Positions 25,429 to 35,839 of a stretch of DNA of 64,000 nucleotides are shown here, piece by piece (the first letter of the stretch is position 1; each line of letters opens with the position of its first letter). A program made the position numbers and the translations under genes. The DNA lies in the NCBI GenBank assembly GCA_041875495.1, contig CP112982.1, forward strand, positions 1,116,001 through 1,180,000. The letters run 5' to 3'. The notes under the pieces are model-generated. The model saw nothing but the letters and a program-made list of their open reading frames with translations, made no database searches and had not been told where the DNA came from. This DNA comes from Halomonas sp. CH40 (GTDB taxonomy: Bacteria > Pseudomonadota > Gammaproteobacteria > Pseudomonadales > Halomonadaceae).

Positions 25429-26997
25429 TCAGTCTTCCAGATTGGCGCCAGACTTCCACGACCAGTCGCGCCAGCGCAGATCAAACAGATCTTTGCGGCG
25501 GTCCTTGAGGTTGGTCACCGAACCTTCAGCGCGCAGCACCGTCAGACGGGTCAGGTCCAGATCCGAGAAGAAGATCATCTCGGTGTTGGGCGTGGTTTCT
25601 GCCAATACGGCGTCGTGAGGGAAGGCAAAATCAGACGGCGAGAATACCGCTGACTGGGCATACTGGATATCCAGATTTTCGATCGACGGCAGGTTGCCGA
25701 CACTGCCGCACAGCACCACATAACACTCGTTTTCAATCGCGCGAGCCTGGGAGCAGTGGCGTACTCGCAGGTAGCCGTTCTTGGTGTCAGTCCAGAAAGG
25801 CACAAACAGGATATCCATTTCCTGATCCGCCAGCAGGCGGCCAAGTTCCGGGAACTCGACGTCATAGCAGATCAGAATGCCAACGCGCCCGGCATCGGTT
25901 TCAAATATCTGCAGGTTGTCACCGCCTTCAATCACCCAGTCGCGGCGTTCCTGAGGCGTGATGTGCAGCTTGGCCTGGCGCTCGACGGTGCCGTCGCGAT
26001 GGAAGAGATAAGCAATATTATAAAGCCGATCATCTTCGCCGACTTCGATCATCGAGCCGCCTACAATATTGATATTGTAGGACACCGCCATACGCGACAG
26101 CTCAGTCTTGAACTGTTCGGTAAAGCTGGCCAGAAAGCGGATGGCCGCCATCTGATCCTGCTGGGCGGCACGATCCTGCAAGCCCATCAGTGGCGCATTG
26201 AACAGCTCCGGGAAGACGGCAAAGTCACTCTGGTAGTCCGACAAGGCATCCACAAAGTATTCAATCTGCTGAAGGGCTGCTTCCACCGAAGAAAATTCGC
26301 GCATCTGCCACTGTACGGCGCCAACGCGTACCTGGGTAGGGCGGGTATCGAGAATATTGGCGGCAGGCTCGAACAGGATATTGTTCCACTCAAGCAGGGT
26401 GGCATAACCCTTGGACTGCTCATCTTCCGGCAGGTATTTACGCAGCAGGCGCTTGACCTGAAAGTCATTGGCCAGCTGGAAAGACAGAATCGGGTCGTAG
26501 AGCTCCTTGCGGGATACTTTGTCGATATACTCTGTGGGCCCCATTTCATCAGCATGCTGATGATATTCGGGAATCCGTCCGCCGGCCAGAATGGCCCGCA
26601 TGTTGAGTGAGCGGCACAGTTCCTTGCGCGCCTCATACAGGCGGCGCCCTAGACGGTAACCGCGATAATCCGGGTGAATCAGGATATCCAGGCCGTACAT
26701 GGCATCGCCGTTACTGTCATTGAGGATGACTTCACGGTGGCCGATCAGGTCGTCGTACTTGTGAGGATTGGAAAACTCGTCGTAATCCACCTGCACGGTC
26801 AAAGCGACCCCGACGAGCACACCGTCATCTTCAATGGCGATCTGACCATCCGGGAATTCATGGATCAGTTTGTCAATCGTATGCTTTGGCCAGGCGCCTC
26901 CAATATCGTGATAGACCGCATCCATCAGTGATTTGAGCTGAGAATAATCCTCAGAGGTCAGGTTACGCGTGTTCAGGTGCAGATCTTCTAGGGACAT
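25429..26997 (-). CDS. GNAT acetyltransferase / carbon-nitrogen hydrolase fusion protein
   Basis: A two-domain protein of 522 residues (528 if the upstream TTG at 27015 is used). The first roughly 200 residues are a GNAT domain, with the acetyl-CoA loop in HPDYRGYRLGRRLYEARKE. From about 225 onward it is a nitrilase-fold amidase; its catalytic triad is visible as E in FPELFNAP, K in KLHITPQERRDW and C in ILICYDVEFPELG. This architecture is widespread in bacteria and usually annotated as a bifunctional protein; the substrate is unknown. Coupling of an N-acyltransferase with an amide hydrolase suggests an acyl-amine metabolite. Confidence 0.9.
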   Translation of the reverse strand: MSLEDLHLNTRNLTSEDYSQLKSLMDAVYHDIGGAWPKHTIDKLIHEFPDGQIAIEDDGVLVGVALTVQVDYDEFSNPHKYDDLIGHREVILNDSNGDAMYGLDILIHPDYRGYRLGRRLYEARKELCRSLNMRAILAGGRIPEYHQHADEMGPTEYIDKVSRKELYDPILSFQLANDFQVKRLLRKYLPEDEQSKGYATLLEWNNILFEPAANILDTRPTQVRVGAVQWQMREFSSVEAALQQIEYFVDALSDYQSDFAVFPELFNAPLMGLQDRAAQQDQMAAIRFLASFTEQFKTELSRMAVSYNINIVGGSMIEVGEDDRLYNIAYLFHRDGTVERQAKLHITPQERRDWVIEGGDNLQIFETDAGRVGILICYDVEFPELGRLLADQEMDILFVPFWTDTKNGYLRVRHCSQARAIENECYVVLCGSVGNLPSIENLDIQYAQSAVFSPSDFAFPHDAVLAETTPNTEMIFFSDLDLTRLTVLRAEGSVTNLKDRRKDLFDLRWRDWSWKSGANLED

Positions 26998-27052
26998 AGT
27001 GTCTGGTTTTCCCAATTCAAAAATATAGCGTTACTCTAGCATTTCTGCGCCG

Positions 27053-27970
27053 CTACTGTTGAGGTCGGTCTGGCTTCCACTGGGCCAGTGTCTGCTTGAA
27101 CGGCAGGGTCAATGTCTGTGCCATGATGACACCCCCGAGAATCAAAAGACCACCAATAATGTGGAAGACGGCCAAGTGTTCGCCCAGAAAGATCATGGCA
27201 ATAATGGCACTGAACAAGGGCATCAGATTAATGAAAATACTTGCCTGGTTGGCCCCGATCTGACGCACCGCGCGCATCCATAGGTACGTTGTAATGATCG
27301 ATGCCGGAATGCCCGCATACAGAATCAGCCAGACATTATGCCCATCAACGGGCGTCTTTGGCCCGAGCAGATAAGGGGGCAGCAGAATCAGCACCGCAAA
27401 GCATATCTGGCCATACAGCATGACCCAGGGCGGCAGCTTCATCTGCCAGCGCCGCAGCATGACCCCATACATGGCATAACAGGTGGCCGCGACCACCATC
27501 AAGGCATCCCCTGGTGATACCTTTAGCTGCAGCAATGATAACGGGTTACCTTGGCCAAGCAGCACGGTGACGCCGAAAAAGGCCAGAACGCCGCCCATAA
27601 TACCGCCAAGGGTGGGCGGCTCGCGCAGGATCAGCGCACTAAGCAGCACGGTCAAAAGCGGCACCATGGCCGCGAGAATGCCCATATTGGTGGCCGAGGT
27701 TGTCTCTGCTGCCACATAGGCCAGGCCTTGCCATAAGCCCATTCCCAGCATGCCCAGTAGCGCAAGCCTTGGCCATTGCTTGAGAATCTCATCGCGATGA
27801 CGCCAGGCGGCAGGCAGCACAAAGGGCGTCATCACCAGCAAGGCCAATAACCAGCGTAGAAAGGCAATACTGCTCGGCGCAATGCTGCCCACCGTTAGCT
27901 GGTTGATGGTCATGTTGCCTGACCAGATCAGCACCGTGGCCAGCGGCGGCAAAAAGTAAATCAGTCGCAT
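27053..27970 (-). CDS. DMT-superfamily (EamA) permease
   Basis: A 305-residue inner-membrane protein with ten predicted membrane helices in two EamA repeats; the repeats start LIWSGNMTINQLTV and LMVVAATCYAMYGVMLRR. Members export amino acids or other small metabolites; the substrate cannot be read from the sequence. Single gene. Confidence 0.88.
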   Translation of the reverse strand: MRLIYFLPPLATVLIWSGNMTINQLTVGSIAPSSIAFLRWLLALLVMTPFVLPAAWRHRDEILKQWPRLALLGMLGMGLWQGLAYVAAETTSATNMGILAAMVPLLTVLLSALILREPPTLGGIMGGVLAFFGVTVLLGQGNPLSLLQLKVSPGDALMVVAATCYAMYGVMLRRWQMKLPPWVMLYGQICFAVLILLPPYLLGPKTPVDGHNVWLILYAGIPASIITTYLWMRAVRQIGANQASIFINLMPLFSAIIAMIFLGEHLAVFHIIGGLLILGGVIMAQTLTLPFKQTLAQWKPDRPQQ

Positions 27971-28182
27971 GTAAAGGTTCCTGAAAAAAGGTTCCTGAGA
28001 ATAGTTAGCCTGTTAATGTGACGCGCATTGAAACAAACGACAAGGGGCAAGGTTGTGATTAACTCATCTAGCCATCGTTGTCGTCCAGATTATCGAACTC
28101 AGGGGTGTTCCTGATCAGAACAATGTCATACGCTTGTTTGAATAGCCGCAAACAATAACATCTGCTTGAGTGAGGAAGCCCG

Positions 28183-30195
28183 ATGACTGCCTACCCGCAT
28201 ATTTTCCAGCCGCTACAGCTTGGCCCCTTAACATTGCCCAACCGCGTATTGATGGGGTCGATGCATACCAACCTTGAGGAATCACCCAATGGCTTTGCCA
28301 GGCTGGCACATTTTTACGCGGAGCGCGCTCGGGCAGGCGTTGGCCTGATCGTTACCGGTGGCATTGCGCCTAATCCTGAAGGCGCTGTTTTTCATGGGGC
28401 CAATGCGCTGATAGATCACTCCCAGCTTGCTGAGCATCGTCAAGTAGTGGACGCGGTTCACCGCGAGGGTGGGCATCTATGCATGCAGATTCTCCACGCC
28501 GGGCGCTATGCCTACTCGCCTGAGCTGGTGGCACCCTCTGCTATTCAGGCGCCGATCAATAGGTTCACCCCGCGAGCGCTTGATAGCGACGAAGTCGAGC
28601 AGCAGATCGCCGACTATGTGCGCTGTGCCCGTCTGGCCCAGCAGGCGGGCTATGACGGCGTTGAAATCATGGGCTCTGAAGGCTACCTGATTAATCAGTT
28701 TATCTGCCAGCGCACCAATCAGCGTGATGATCAGTGGGGCGGGAGTTTTGAAAACCGCATTCGCTTTGCTATTGAAATTGTACGTCGGGTGCGTGCAGCG
28801 GTCGGCAAGGACTTTGCGCTGATTTTTCGTTTATCGATGATTGATCTGGTAGAAGAGGGCAGCACTCATGAAGAGGTGGCTGCCCTGGCCAAGGCCATTG
28901 AAGCCGCGGGGGCTGATGCGCTGAATACCGGCATTGGCTGGCATGAGGCCAGGGTGCCGACCATCGTCACCAGCGTGCCACGCGCGGCCTTCACCCGTGT
29001 GACACAAAAACTGCGTGATGAGGTCACGCTGCCATTGATTACCACCAACCGGATCAACATGCCGGAGGTGGCTGAACAGGTGCTGGCACAAGGCCATGCG
29101 GATATGGTCTCCATGGCTCGTCCGTTTCTGGCTGACCCTGAATGGGTTAACAAAGCCGAGGAGGGGCGCGCGGATGAAATCAATACCTGCATCGCCTGTA
29201 ATCAGGCCTGTCTGGATCATACCTTCGCTGGCAAGCTGACGTCCTGCCTGGTCAATCCGCGTGCTTGCCATGAGACGGAGTTGGTGGTGACACCTGCGGC
29301 CAAAATCAGGCAGGTCGCGGTTGTGGGGGGTGGCCCTGCGGGGCTTGCGGCAGCCGTGACTGCTGCTCAGCGCGGGCATCAGGTGGTGCTGTTTGAACGT
29401 CAGGCCGAGTTAGGCGGGCAGTTCAATTATGCACGCAAGATTCCTGGTAAAGAGGAGTTCAACGAGACTCTGCGCTATTACCGGGTGATGCTGGAAAAAT
29501 ACGCGGTGGACATCCGACTCAATCACCAAGCCAGCGTAGAGGATCTGGCAATGTTTGACGAGGTCGTATTGGCCACCGGCGTACAGCCGCGTCAGCTGGC
29601 GATACCCGGTGCAGACCATCCCAGTGTGCTCTCCTATGCCGAGGCGATCCGCGAGCCGCAGCGTGTGGGCCACAAAGTCGCGGTGATCGGTTCAGGTGGT
29701 ATTGGCTTTGACGTGGCTGAACTGCTGGTCAATCAGGTGCCTACGGCCTTGGATATCAATGCCTGGTGCGATGAATGGGGCGTTGATCTTGAGATTAGTC
29801 AGGCAGGTGGACTGAAGACCCCGCAGCATCCGGCCAGCGCCCGAGAGGTGGTAATGTTGCAGCGTAAAACTTCCAAGCCCGGCAAAAACCTCGGCAAGAC
29901 CACTGGTTGGGTGCATCGAGCTTCGCTTAAACAGCATGGCGTTACCATGCTGGCAGGGTGTGAGTACCTGCAGATCGACGATCAGGGCTTGCACATCCGC
30001 CATCAGGACACAGTGCAGCTGCTTGCGGTAGATAGCATAGTGGTGTGTGCGGGTCAGGAATCTGTGCGTAACTTACTGGAGCCTTTGGAAAAGGCTGGTA
30101 TCAGGGTACAGATTATTGGCGGTGCCGAGGAAGCGGCCGAACTGGATGCCAAGCGTGCCATTGAGCAGGGAACCCAAGTGGCTGCAGCGCTCTAA
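28183..30195 (+). CDS. fadH: 2,4-dienoyl-CoA reductase-type NADH:flavin oxidoreductase FadH
   Basis: A 670-residue three-domain enzyme. The N-terminal old-yellow-enzyme TIM barrel includes GSMHTNLEE and GSEGYLINQF. The [4Fe-4S] site is CIACNQACLDHTF with a fourth Cys in TSCLVNPRAC. An FAD site (AVVGGGPAGLAAAV) and an NAD(P) site (VAVIGSGGIGFDVAE) follow. FadH removes the double bond of 2,4-dienoyl-CoA during oxidation of unsaturated fatty acids; length equals that of E. coli FadH. AGGAAG precedes the ATG. Followed by a terminator. Confidence 0.93.
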   Translation: MTAYPHIFQPLQLGPLTLPNRVLMGSMHTNLEESPNGFARLAHFYAERARAGVGLIVTGGIAPNPEGAVFHGANALIDHSQLAEHRQVVDAVHREGGHLCMQILHAGRYAYSPELVAPSAIQAPINRFTPRALDSDEVEQQIADYVRCARLAQQAGYDGVEIMGSEGYLINQFICQRTNQRDDQWGGSFENRIRFAIEIVRRVRAAVGKDFALIFRLSMIDLVEEGSTHEEVAALAKAIEAAGADALNTGIGWHEARVPTIVTSVPRAAFTRVTQKLRDEVTLPLITTNRINMPEVAEQVLAQGHADMVSMARPFLADPEWVNKAEEGRADEINTCIACNQACLDHTFAGKLTSCLVNPRACHETELVVTPAAKIRQVAVVGGGPAGLAAAVTAAQRGHQVVLFERQAELGGQFNYARKIPGKEEFNETLRYYRVMLEKYAVDIRLNHQASVEDLAMFDEVVLATGVQPRQLAIPGADHPSVLSYAEAIREPQRVGHKVAVIGSGGIGFDVAELLVNQVPTALDINAWCDEWGVDLEISQAGGLKTPQHPASAREVVMLQRKTSKPGKNLGKTTGWVHRASLKQHGVTMLAGCEYLQIDDQGLHIRHQDTVQLLAVDSIVVCAGQESVRNLLEPLEKAGIRVQIIGGAEEAAELDAKRAIEQGTQVAAAL

Positions 30196-30224
30196 GTGCA
30201 GGGTATGAATCATAAGCAACATAA

Positions 30225-30250
30225 AAAAGCCCGCTGGAAAGCGGGCTTTT
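30225..30250. terminator. Bidirectional terminator between fadH and hip
   Basis: An 11-base-pair stem AAAAGCCCGCT / AGCGGGCTTTT with loop GGAA, between two converging genes. Confidence 0.85.
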
Positions 30251-30274
30251 AACATCTTGGTGCACGAACAGCGC

Positions 30275-30589
30275 TTAGGCAGCGGCTGTCCAGGATTGGC
30301 ACCAACCTTCTGGTGCGACGCTGTTCTGCGGGAACAGCTGGCAGCCTTGTTTATCGGCAATCCAGAACATGCAGTTATCACACTGCTCGCCTTCAGAATA
30401 AGCAGGATGATCGCTTGCTTCGCTAGCGACTTCTACATAGTTCAACGCCTGAGCGTTACTGGAGGAAGGATCCAGGCGTGGCAGATCCTGGGCGAAAGCA
30501 GTCTTGGAAAGAATGCCAGCACCAAGCGGCAGTGCCGCAAGGCCTAGCATACTGTTGCGCATGAAGTCACGACGGCTTTGATTAGCCAT
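30275..30589 (-). CDS. hip: High-potential iron-sulfur protein (HiPIP)
   Basis: A 104-residue precursor with a Tat signal (NQSRRDFMRNSMLGLAALP). The mature protein has the four cluster cysteines of HiPIP in the order CDNCMFW, GCQLFP and GWCQSW. HiPIPs are small periplasmic electron carriers between the bc1 complex and terminal oxidases or other acceptors. GGAG precedes the ATG. Confidence 0.95.
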   Translation of the reverse strand: MANQSRRDFMRNSMLGLAALPLGAGILSKTAFAQDLPRLDPSSSNAQALNYVEVASEASDHPAYSEGEQCDNCMFWIADKQGCQLFPQNSVAPEGWCQSWTAAA

Positions 30590-30893
30590 GATCTCTCCTT
30601 ATCGTCACGGTCTGACGTTGTATTCACGGTCTTGTGGGTGGTTGTCCACCTCTTCAGGGCTCCGACAGAACCTGCTTAACCGGAGTTCACAGGTATCTTA
30701 GCGTAAGTGTCTGCAGAGTGCGAATAAGCTTATCATCCAGCGACAATTCGCCACGTTAAGGGGTTGTTAAGTCCTGCCTAATAAGTCTTACTCAACCCGT
30801 CTGCGCAGTCACTCATTGTGCTGTTATACTTTGGCACAAGAAGTTCTAATACGTTCCTTGGTTGTTGAATATTATTATTTCGTGAGGCTCGCC
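30590..30893. other. Non-coding gap between hip and the Lrp-like gene
   Basis: About 300 bases with no convincing gene. For the rightward gene an extended -10, TGTTATACT (30822-30830), lies about 64 bases before the start codon, without a recognisable -35. The rest holds the leader of hip; I see no hairpin or repeat worth naming. Confidence 0.4.
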
Positions 30894-31169
30894 ATGCAAA
30901 ACGCTGTTATTTTGATCAATACCGAAAAAGGCCAGGTAAAGGCTGTGGCTGAACGTCTTGCTGATGTGGAAGGTATCAGCGAGGTGTATTCCACCTGTGG
31001 TCGCTATGATCTTGTCGCTATCGCCCGCACGCGGGATTTTGAAAGCCTTGCTGAGCTTGTCACTGAGCGCCTAAATAAAGTGGAAGGTATCAGTGATACC
31101 GAAACGCTTAACGCCATGCAGGTGCATTCGCGCCATGACCTGGAAACCATGTTCTCAGTGGGCTGGTAA
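30894..31169 (+). CDS. Stand-alone Lrp/AsnC ligand-binding (RAM) domain protein
   Basis: A 91-residue protein that consists only of the alpha-beta ligand-binding domain of Lrp/AsnC regulators (NAVILINTEKGQVKAVAE, then VYSTCGRYDLVAIAR). The DNA-binding helix-turn-helix is absent. Such stand-alone domains bind amino acids and may modulate full-length relatives by mixed assembly. GTGAGG is upstream of ATG 30894. The next gene starts 49 bases later on the same strand. Confidence 0.85.
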   Translation: MQNAVILINTEKGQVKAVAERLADVEGISEVYSTCGRYDLVAIARTRDFESLAELVTERLNKVEGISDTETLNAMQVHSRHDLETMFSVGW

Positions 31170-31218
31170 CACCTGCCCCTAGCTGTATTTTCCCGCACTA
31201 CTAAAAGGAGTTAGTACC

Positions 31219-32076
31219 TTGGGTCGCGCAATGTCTCGTTTACGTCGTCAGGGCCGTCGCCTCGCGGTGACGGCCCTATTTATTGTGATTGGTTCAGGCC
31301 TATGGCTATTTCAAGAGCAAAGCTACCGCGATGCCTATACCTGGGAAGGGGTGCCCACCTGGGACGAACTAAGCCTGACATCCTTTCACCGCGTGATGCG
31401 TAACGACGGCTACCTGCTAGGGTGGTCAGATGTGCGTGCAGGGGCCTTATGGGTCAGCTATCAACTAGCCGCCGTTGACGATGCCGCCATTGGCAGTCGC
31501 CCAGGCTTCTCAGCCGATTGGCGAACGCTCTGGCCAATCGGCACTGATAGCTACTCGGGCAGTGGTTACGACCGTGGCCACCTGGCGCCCAACTACGCCA
31601 TCGCTGCGGTGCATGGCCGCCAGGCTCAGGTAGACACCTTTCTGATGAGTAACATGTCACCGCAAACGCCAGAGTTGAACCGCCAACTATGGCAACGTCT
31701 GGAAGAAGCGGTGATGGATCATTTCGCGCCGCGTTTCGAGCAACTTCAGGTAATCACCGGGCCGATCTACGCGGAAGGTTTCAGCAATGCCATGGATCGC
31801 GTTGGCTTTGTCGAAGTGCCGGTTGCGTTCTACAAGATCATCGTAGCGCCACACCCGGAAAACCCGCGCGCGTTAGCCTTTATCATGCCGCAGAAGGTTC
31901 GCGGTAATGAACCCCTGGATGACTACTTGGTATCCATTGATGAGGTAGAGGCAAAAACAGGGCTGAATTTTTTCCCCGACCTGACACCAATCGTCGAGCA
32001 AACTCTGGAAGGTCAGATAAGTACTAACGGCTGGGCGCTGGAGGACGTTGCCCGCAAACCAGGGCGATTTCAGTAA
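31219..32076 (+). CDS. DNA/RNA non-specific endonuclease, membrane-anchored or secreted
   Basis: A 285-residue beta-beta-alpha metal nuclease of the NUC1/NucA family. The catalytic His is in YDRGHLAPN (near residue 120) and the metal-binding Asn in SNMSPQTPELNRQLW. The N-terminus has a basic start then a hydrophobic segment (LAVTALFIVIGSGLWLF), which is either an uncleaved anchor or a signal peptide, so the enzyme acts outside the cytoplasm. The TTG at 31219 is favoured because AAAAGGAG lies nine bases upstream; the ATG at 31231 is too far from it. Extracellular nucleases of this kind degrade DNA for nutrients. Confidence 0.9.
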   Translation: MGRAMSRLRRQGRRLAVTALFIVIGSGLWLFQEQSYRDAYTWEGVPTWDELSLTSFHRVMRNDGYLLGWSDVRAGALWVSYQLAAVDDAAIGSRPGFSADWRTLWPIGTDSYSGSGYDRGHLAPNYAIAAVHGRQAQVDTFLMSNMSPQTPELNRQLWQRLEEAVMDHFAPRFEQLQVITGPIYAEGFSNAMDRVGFVEVPVAFYKIIVAPHPENPRALAFIMPQKVRGNEPLDDYLVSIDEVEAKTGLNFFPDLTPIVEQTLEGQISTNGWALEDVARKPGRFQ

Positions 32077-32104
32077 ACCCTGAATTCCCAATATCCTACC
32101 CATA

Positions 32105-32147
32105 AATAAAAGCATAACCACGGCTTGTGGATGTGCTTTTATTTTTT
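32105..32147 (+). terminator. Terminator after the endonuclease gene
   Basis: AATAAAAGCA (32105-32114) pairs with TGCTTTTATT (32134-32143), with an inner CCAC / GTGG stem, followed by a T-tract. Confidence 0.75.
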
Positions 32148-32333
32148 AGCCTTGATTCGCCAGTTGTTCTCTCTAAACCCCCTTCCTCTCCGGCAAAACC
32201 TCAGCCGTTTAACGCATTCTGAAACGCTGGTGGATGTAGCATTTGTTTAGAATCTAGCGTTCTGAAATGCGATAGGTTAGCCGATTGTATTTGCTTATAT
32301 TCGTCAAGAGACAAGCATTCCCGAGGAAGGAAA

Positions 32334-35300
32334 ATGGCATATCCAGAAATTGAAAACGGCACGGTGACAGATTTGTATGAATGGTTCAGGGATGGCACTG
32401 ATCCAGATGGGAACTCTATTCCGGATATAACCGGCCTGGACACCTCCAATGTCATCAGCATGGCTGCCATGTTCAATGGAGCTGATTCGTTTAATCAGGA
32501 TATTGGTGGCTGGGATACCTTTAGCGTTACCAGTATGGAGCGTCTATTCTCCGGCTCAACTGCCGATATGGGAGGAATGCTCTCCGGCTCCACTATATTC
32601 GATCAGGACATTGGTGGTTGGGATACTTCCAGTGTTACCAATATGTGGAGAATGTTCGAAGCCGCTGCTGCGTTTAACCAGGATATTGGTGGCTGGGACA
32701 CTTCTAGTGTTACCAATATGGGATATATGTTCGATGGTGCCGACTCGTTTAATCAGGATATTGGTAGCTGGGATACGTCTAATGTCATCTACATGAATGA
32801 TATGTTCAGCGGTGCCGATTCGTTTAATCAGGATATTGGTGGCTGGGATACGTCTAGTGTTATTTCTATGCACGAAATGTTCAGTTATTCCAATTCGTTC
32901 AACCAAAATATCGGTGGCTGGGATACGTCTAGTGTCATCTACATGAATGATATGTTCAGCGGTGCCGATTTGTTTAATCAGGATATCGGCGCCTGGGATA
33001 CTTCTAGTGTTACCAGTATGAGTAGTATGTTCAATGGTGCCGGAGTATTCGATCAGGATATTGGTGGTTGGGATACATCGAGTGTTACCAGTATGAGTAG
33101 TATGTTCAATGGTGCCGGAGTATTCGATCAGGATATTGGTGGTTGGGATTCATCAAGTGTTACCAGTATGAGTGGTATGTTCAAAGGTGCTGGAGCATTC
33201 GATCAGGATATCGGCGGTTGGGATACGTCGAGTGTTACCAGTATGAGTGGTATGTTTCAGGATGCTACTAAATTTAACCAGGACATCGGTAACTGGAATA
33301 CTTCCAGCGTGGCAGGTATAAGTAATGAACTATTTTTAGACCTAGAAGAGATTGATCCTTTCTGGGGATCAAATTTTGTTTCTGGTATGAGTAGTATGTT
33401 TGCTGGTGCCGTTGCATTCGATCAGGATATAGGCGGTTGGGACACCTCTAATGTCACTGATATGCGTTTAATGTTCTCAGGTGCATCAGCATTCAATCAG
33501 GATATCGGTAGTTGGGATACTTCTAGTGCTCTCTATATGAACAAAATGTTTGAAGATGCCGACGCGTTTAATCAGGACATCGGTGATTGGGACACATCTA
33601 GCGTTACCCATATGAATGATATGTTCTGGCAAGCTGATGCATTTAATCAGGATATTGGTGATTGGGATACATCCAACGTCATCAGCATGTGGGGAGTGTT
33701 CGCTGATACTGAGGCGTTTAATCAAGGTATAGGTGGCTGGGATACCTCCAGTGTTAACTATATGGGGGCTATGTTCTCCGGTGCTGATGTATTCAATCAG
33801 GATATCGGCGACTGGGATACATCCAGCGTTGTGTATATGGCTGGCATGTTCGAAGGCGCTACTGCTTTCAATCAGGATTTATCGGGCTTTGAAATTCAGA
33901 ATGTAGCCGACATGGAGAGCATGCTGGATCATTCCGGCTTATCTATTAGCAATTACGATGCCACCTTGAACGGCTGGTATCAGCAGGCATTGACAAGCGG
34001 TGTGCAAGAGGGGGTTTTACTAGGGGCAGAAGGTCTTCAGTATTCCAGCGAATCACAGGAAGCCCGCGACGCGCTGATCAATGACTTCGGCTGGAACATT
34101 GAAGGTGACTCGCTATGGGAGCCAGTTGCCAATAATGATCCGGATGCCATTGATGATGTTATTGAAATGGATGATACAGATGGTTCCGTTAGCTTTAATC
34201 CGCTAGACAATGATCAGGATGAAGACGGCGATGAGCTGACGATTGATAGCTTGACGGATCCAACAAATGGTTCGGTGGTTTCCAATCTTGATGGCTCGCT
34301 CACCTACACCCCGAATGCCAACTTCAATGGCACGGACAGCTTCACCTACACGGTAGGTGACGGTAACGGAGGCTCAGCAACTGCAACGGTTAACGTTGAG
34401 GTTGCCGCAGTAAACGATGCGCCAGTTGCCGAAGATGACACAGCAACGACCGATGAAGACACCGCTGTTACGGTTGATGTGCTGGCCAACGACAGCGACG
34501 TAGATGGTGATGCCTTAACGGTTGCCAGCCTTGGCGCAGCCGCCAACGGTGAGCTGATCAACAACGATGATGGCACGGTGACGTACACACCGAATGCCGA
34601 TTTCAGCGGCAATGATAGCTTCACCTACACGGTAGATGACGGCAACGGCGAAACCGCGACCGCTAAGGTGAATGTCGAAGTAGCGCCTGTCCCAAATCCG
34701 ATGCCGGAACCGGAACCGGAACCAGAGCCGCAACCAGAACCAGAGCCGCAACCAGCACCGGAGCCGGAACCAGAACCAGAGCCACGCCCTGAGCTACCTG
34801 GCATCACTCCGCCGGTTTCAGTAACGCAGAATGTGGCACCTGTAGCGGGTGATGATGCCGTGGCTGGCAGGTTCGGTTGGCTGATGAGCGGTAATCTGCT
34901 GGCTGACAACGGTAGCGGGGCGGATCAGGATGGTGATGGTGACACCATTGCCATCACTCAGATCGAAGATCAGGCGGTTGTGTTTGATACCGAGATGGAG
35001 CTGGAGTCTGGCGCGACAGTGATTGTGCAGGAAAACGGTGACTTTGTTTACGACCAGCGTTCAGCGTTTGAAGGGTCGACTGAAGCGTCAGCCGTGGATA
35101 CCTTCGAGTATTCCATTGAAGATAGTCAGGGAGAAGAATCATCAGCCACTGTGTCCGTTGAGCTAGCGGATGTGATTAATAGCGTTGAGGTATCAGCTGT
35201 TGAGGCGCTTTATCAGGAAGCATTTGATCGCGAGGCGGATACTGGCGGGCTGGAATACTGGACCGGTATTCGTGACGAGGGTAGCAGCATCTTCGAAGTG

Positions 35301-35543
35301 GCAGACTACTTCTTTGGGTCGGAGGAGTTTGTCAGCGAGCACGGAGATAGCCTGAGTGATGATGACTTCCTGACGCTGCTCTATGACAACGCCTTTGACC
35401 GTGCGCCGGATGCAGAAGGATTCGAACACTGGTCGGAAGGGCTTGAAACCGGACAGCTCGACCAAGGCGATGTGATGGCATATTTCGCCTCATCCGATGA
35501 AATGCAGACCAAGTACCTGGCGGAAGGTTTTATCTTCGCCTGA
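32334..35543 (+). CDS. BspA/DUF285-repeat surface protein with cadherin-like and DUF4214 domains
   Basis: A 1069-residue acidic protein. Residues about 53-520 hold some 18 copies of a 25-residue repeat with core F(N/D)[18 protein letters not shown], the DUF285 (BspA-like) lipoprotein repeat. Residues about 599-690 and 692-784 are two cadherin/Ig-like modules (each ends FTYTV-DGNG). A Pro-Glu linker (about 786-822) follows, then a third Ig-like module (832-940) and a C-terminal DUF4214 region (about 955-1065), with two copies of Y-(x)5-FDR(A/E)xDxxGxxYW-type sequence. No signal peptide or anchor is seen; DUF4214 is common at the ends of type I-secreted proteins, so export by that route is likely. 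AGGAAGG stands before the ATG. Stand-alone gene. Function probably adhesion; that is inference. Confidence 0.88.
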   Translation: MAYPEIENGTVTDLYEWFRDGTDPDGNSIPDITGLDTSNVISMAAMFNGADSFNQDIGGWDTFSVTSMERLFSGSTADMGGMLSGSTIFDQDIGGWDTSSVTNMWRMFEAAAAFNQDIGGWDTSSVTNMGYMFDGADSFNQDIGSWDTSNVIYMNDMFSGADSFNQDIGGWDTSSVISMHEMFSYSNSFNQNIGGWDTSSVIYMNDMFSGADLFNQDIGAWDTSSVTSMSSMFNGAGVFDQDIGGWDTSSVTSMSSMFNGAGVFDQDIGGWDSSSVTSMSGMFKGAGAFDQDIGGWDTSSVTSMSGMFQDATKFNQDIGNWNTSSVAGISNELFLDLEEIDPFWGSNFVSGMSSMFAGAVAFDQDIGGWDTSNVTDMRLMFSGASAFNQDIGSWDTSSALYMNKMFEDADAFNQDIGDWDTSSVTHMNDMFWQADAFNQDIGDWDTSNVISMWGVFADTEAFNQGIGGWDTSSVNYMGAMFSGADVFNQDIGDWDTSSVVYMAGMFEGATAFNQDLSGFEIQNVADMESMLDHSGLSISNYDATLNGWYQQALTSGVQEGVLLGAEGLQYSSESQEARDALINDFGWNIEGDSLWEPVANNDPDAIDDVIEMDDTDGSVSFNPLDNDQDEDGDELTIDSLTDPTNGSVVSNLDGSLTYTPNANFNGTDSFTYTVGDGNGGSATATVNVEVAAVNDAPVAEDDTATTDEDTAVTVDVLANDSDVDGDALTVASLGAAANGELINNDDGTVTYTPNADFSGNDSFTYTVDDGNGETATAKVNVEVAPVPNPMPEPEPEPEPQPEPEPQPAPEPEPEPEPRPELPGITPPVSVTQNVAPVAGDDAVAGRFGWLMSGNLLADNGSGADQDGDGDTIAITQIEDQAVVFDTEMELESGATVIVQENGDFVYDQRSAFEGSTEASAVDTFEYSIEDSQGEESSATVSVELADVINSVEVSAVEALYQEAFDREADTGGLEYWTGIRDEGSSIFEVADYFFGSEEFVSEHGDSLSDDDFLTLLYDNAFDRAPDAEGFEHWSEGLETGQLDQGDVMAYFASSDEMQTKYLAEGFIFA
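32490..33888 (+). repeat. Tandem 75-bp coding repeats of the BspA-like protein
   Basis: About 18 in-frame units, mostly 75 bases, encoding the [10 protein letters not shown] repeat. Units 9 and 10 (about 33034-33180) are nearly identical in DNA, so copy number may vary by recombination. Two units carry insertions (after units 1 and 11). Confidence 0.85.
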
Positions 35544-35581
35544 TAGCGAACCTTAGGTAGTTAAATGTAGCAACACATAAG

Positions 35582-35632
35582 TGACTATTCTTCTTTGGTG
35601 TTTGTAAAAGCCAAGAAGGGTAGTCATTTTTT
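35582..35632 (+). terminator. Terminator of the BspA-like gene
   Basis: A long imperfect stem, TGACTATTCTTCTTTGG / CCAAGAAGGGTAGTCA, with a 12-base loop and six T. Between here and the first tRNA (35633-35839) I see no further gene. Confidence 0.8.
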
Positions 35633-35839
35633 GCTTAGATCAGATAGTCGCAATAATAGCGCCGATGGCTAAACGCTGGGCGTGGGTATTCAGGAAGTAT
35701 TCAGATAAGGAGTAGGGCTGGGAAGTGATGCAGCGGTAAAAAAATAAGAGACAGACTATCTAGGAGCGCGGTGATAGTGCTTACAAGCGTCGTGATTGAA
35801 GGATAATGCTGGGAAGGATGCTTTATGTCTCAACAGTAT

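Noticed and set aside
25756..26610. 284-residue plus-strand frame opposite the GNAT-nitrilase gene
   Set aside because: Antisense to a gene with intact catalytic motifs on both domains.
32490..33888. Possible CRISPR-like array
   Set aside because: The regular repeats are 75 bases long, in frame, without spacers, and encode protein repeats.
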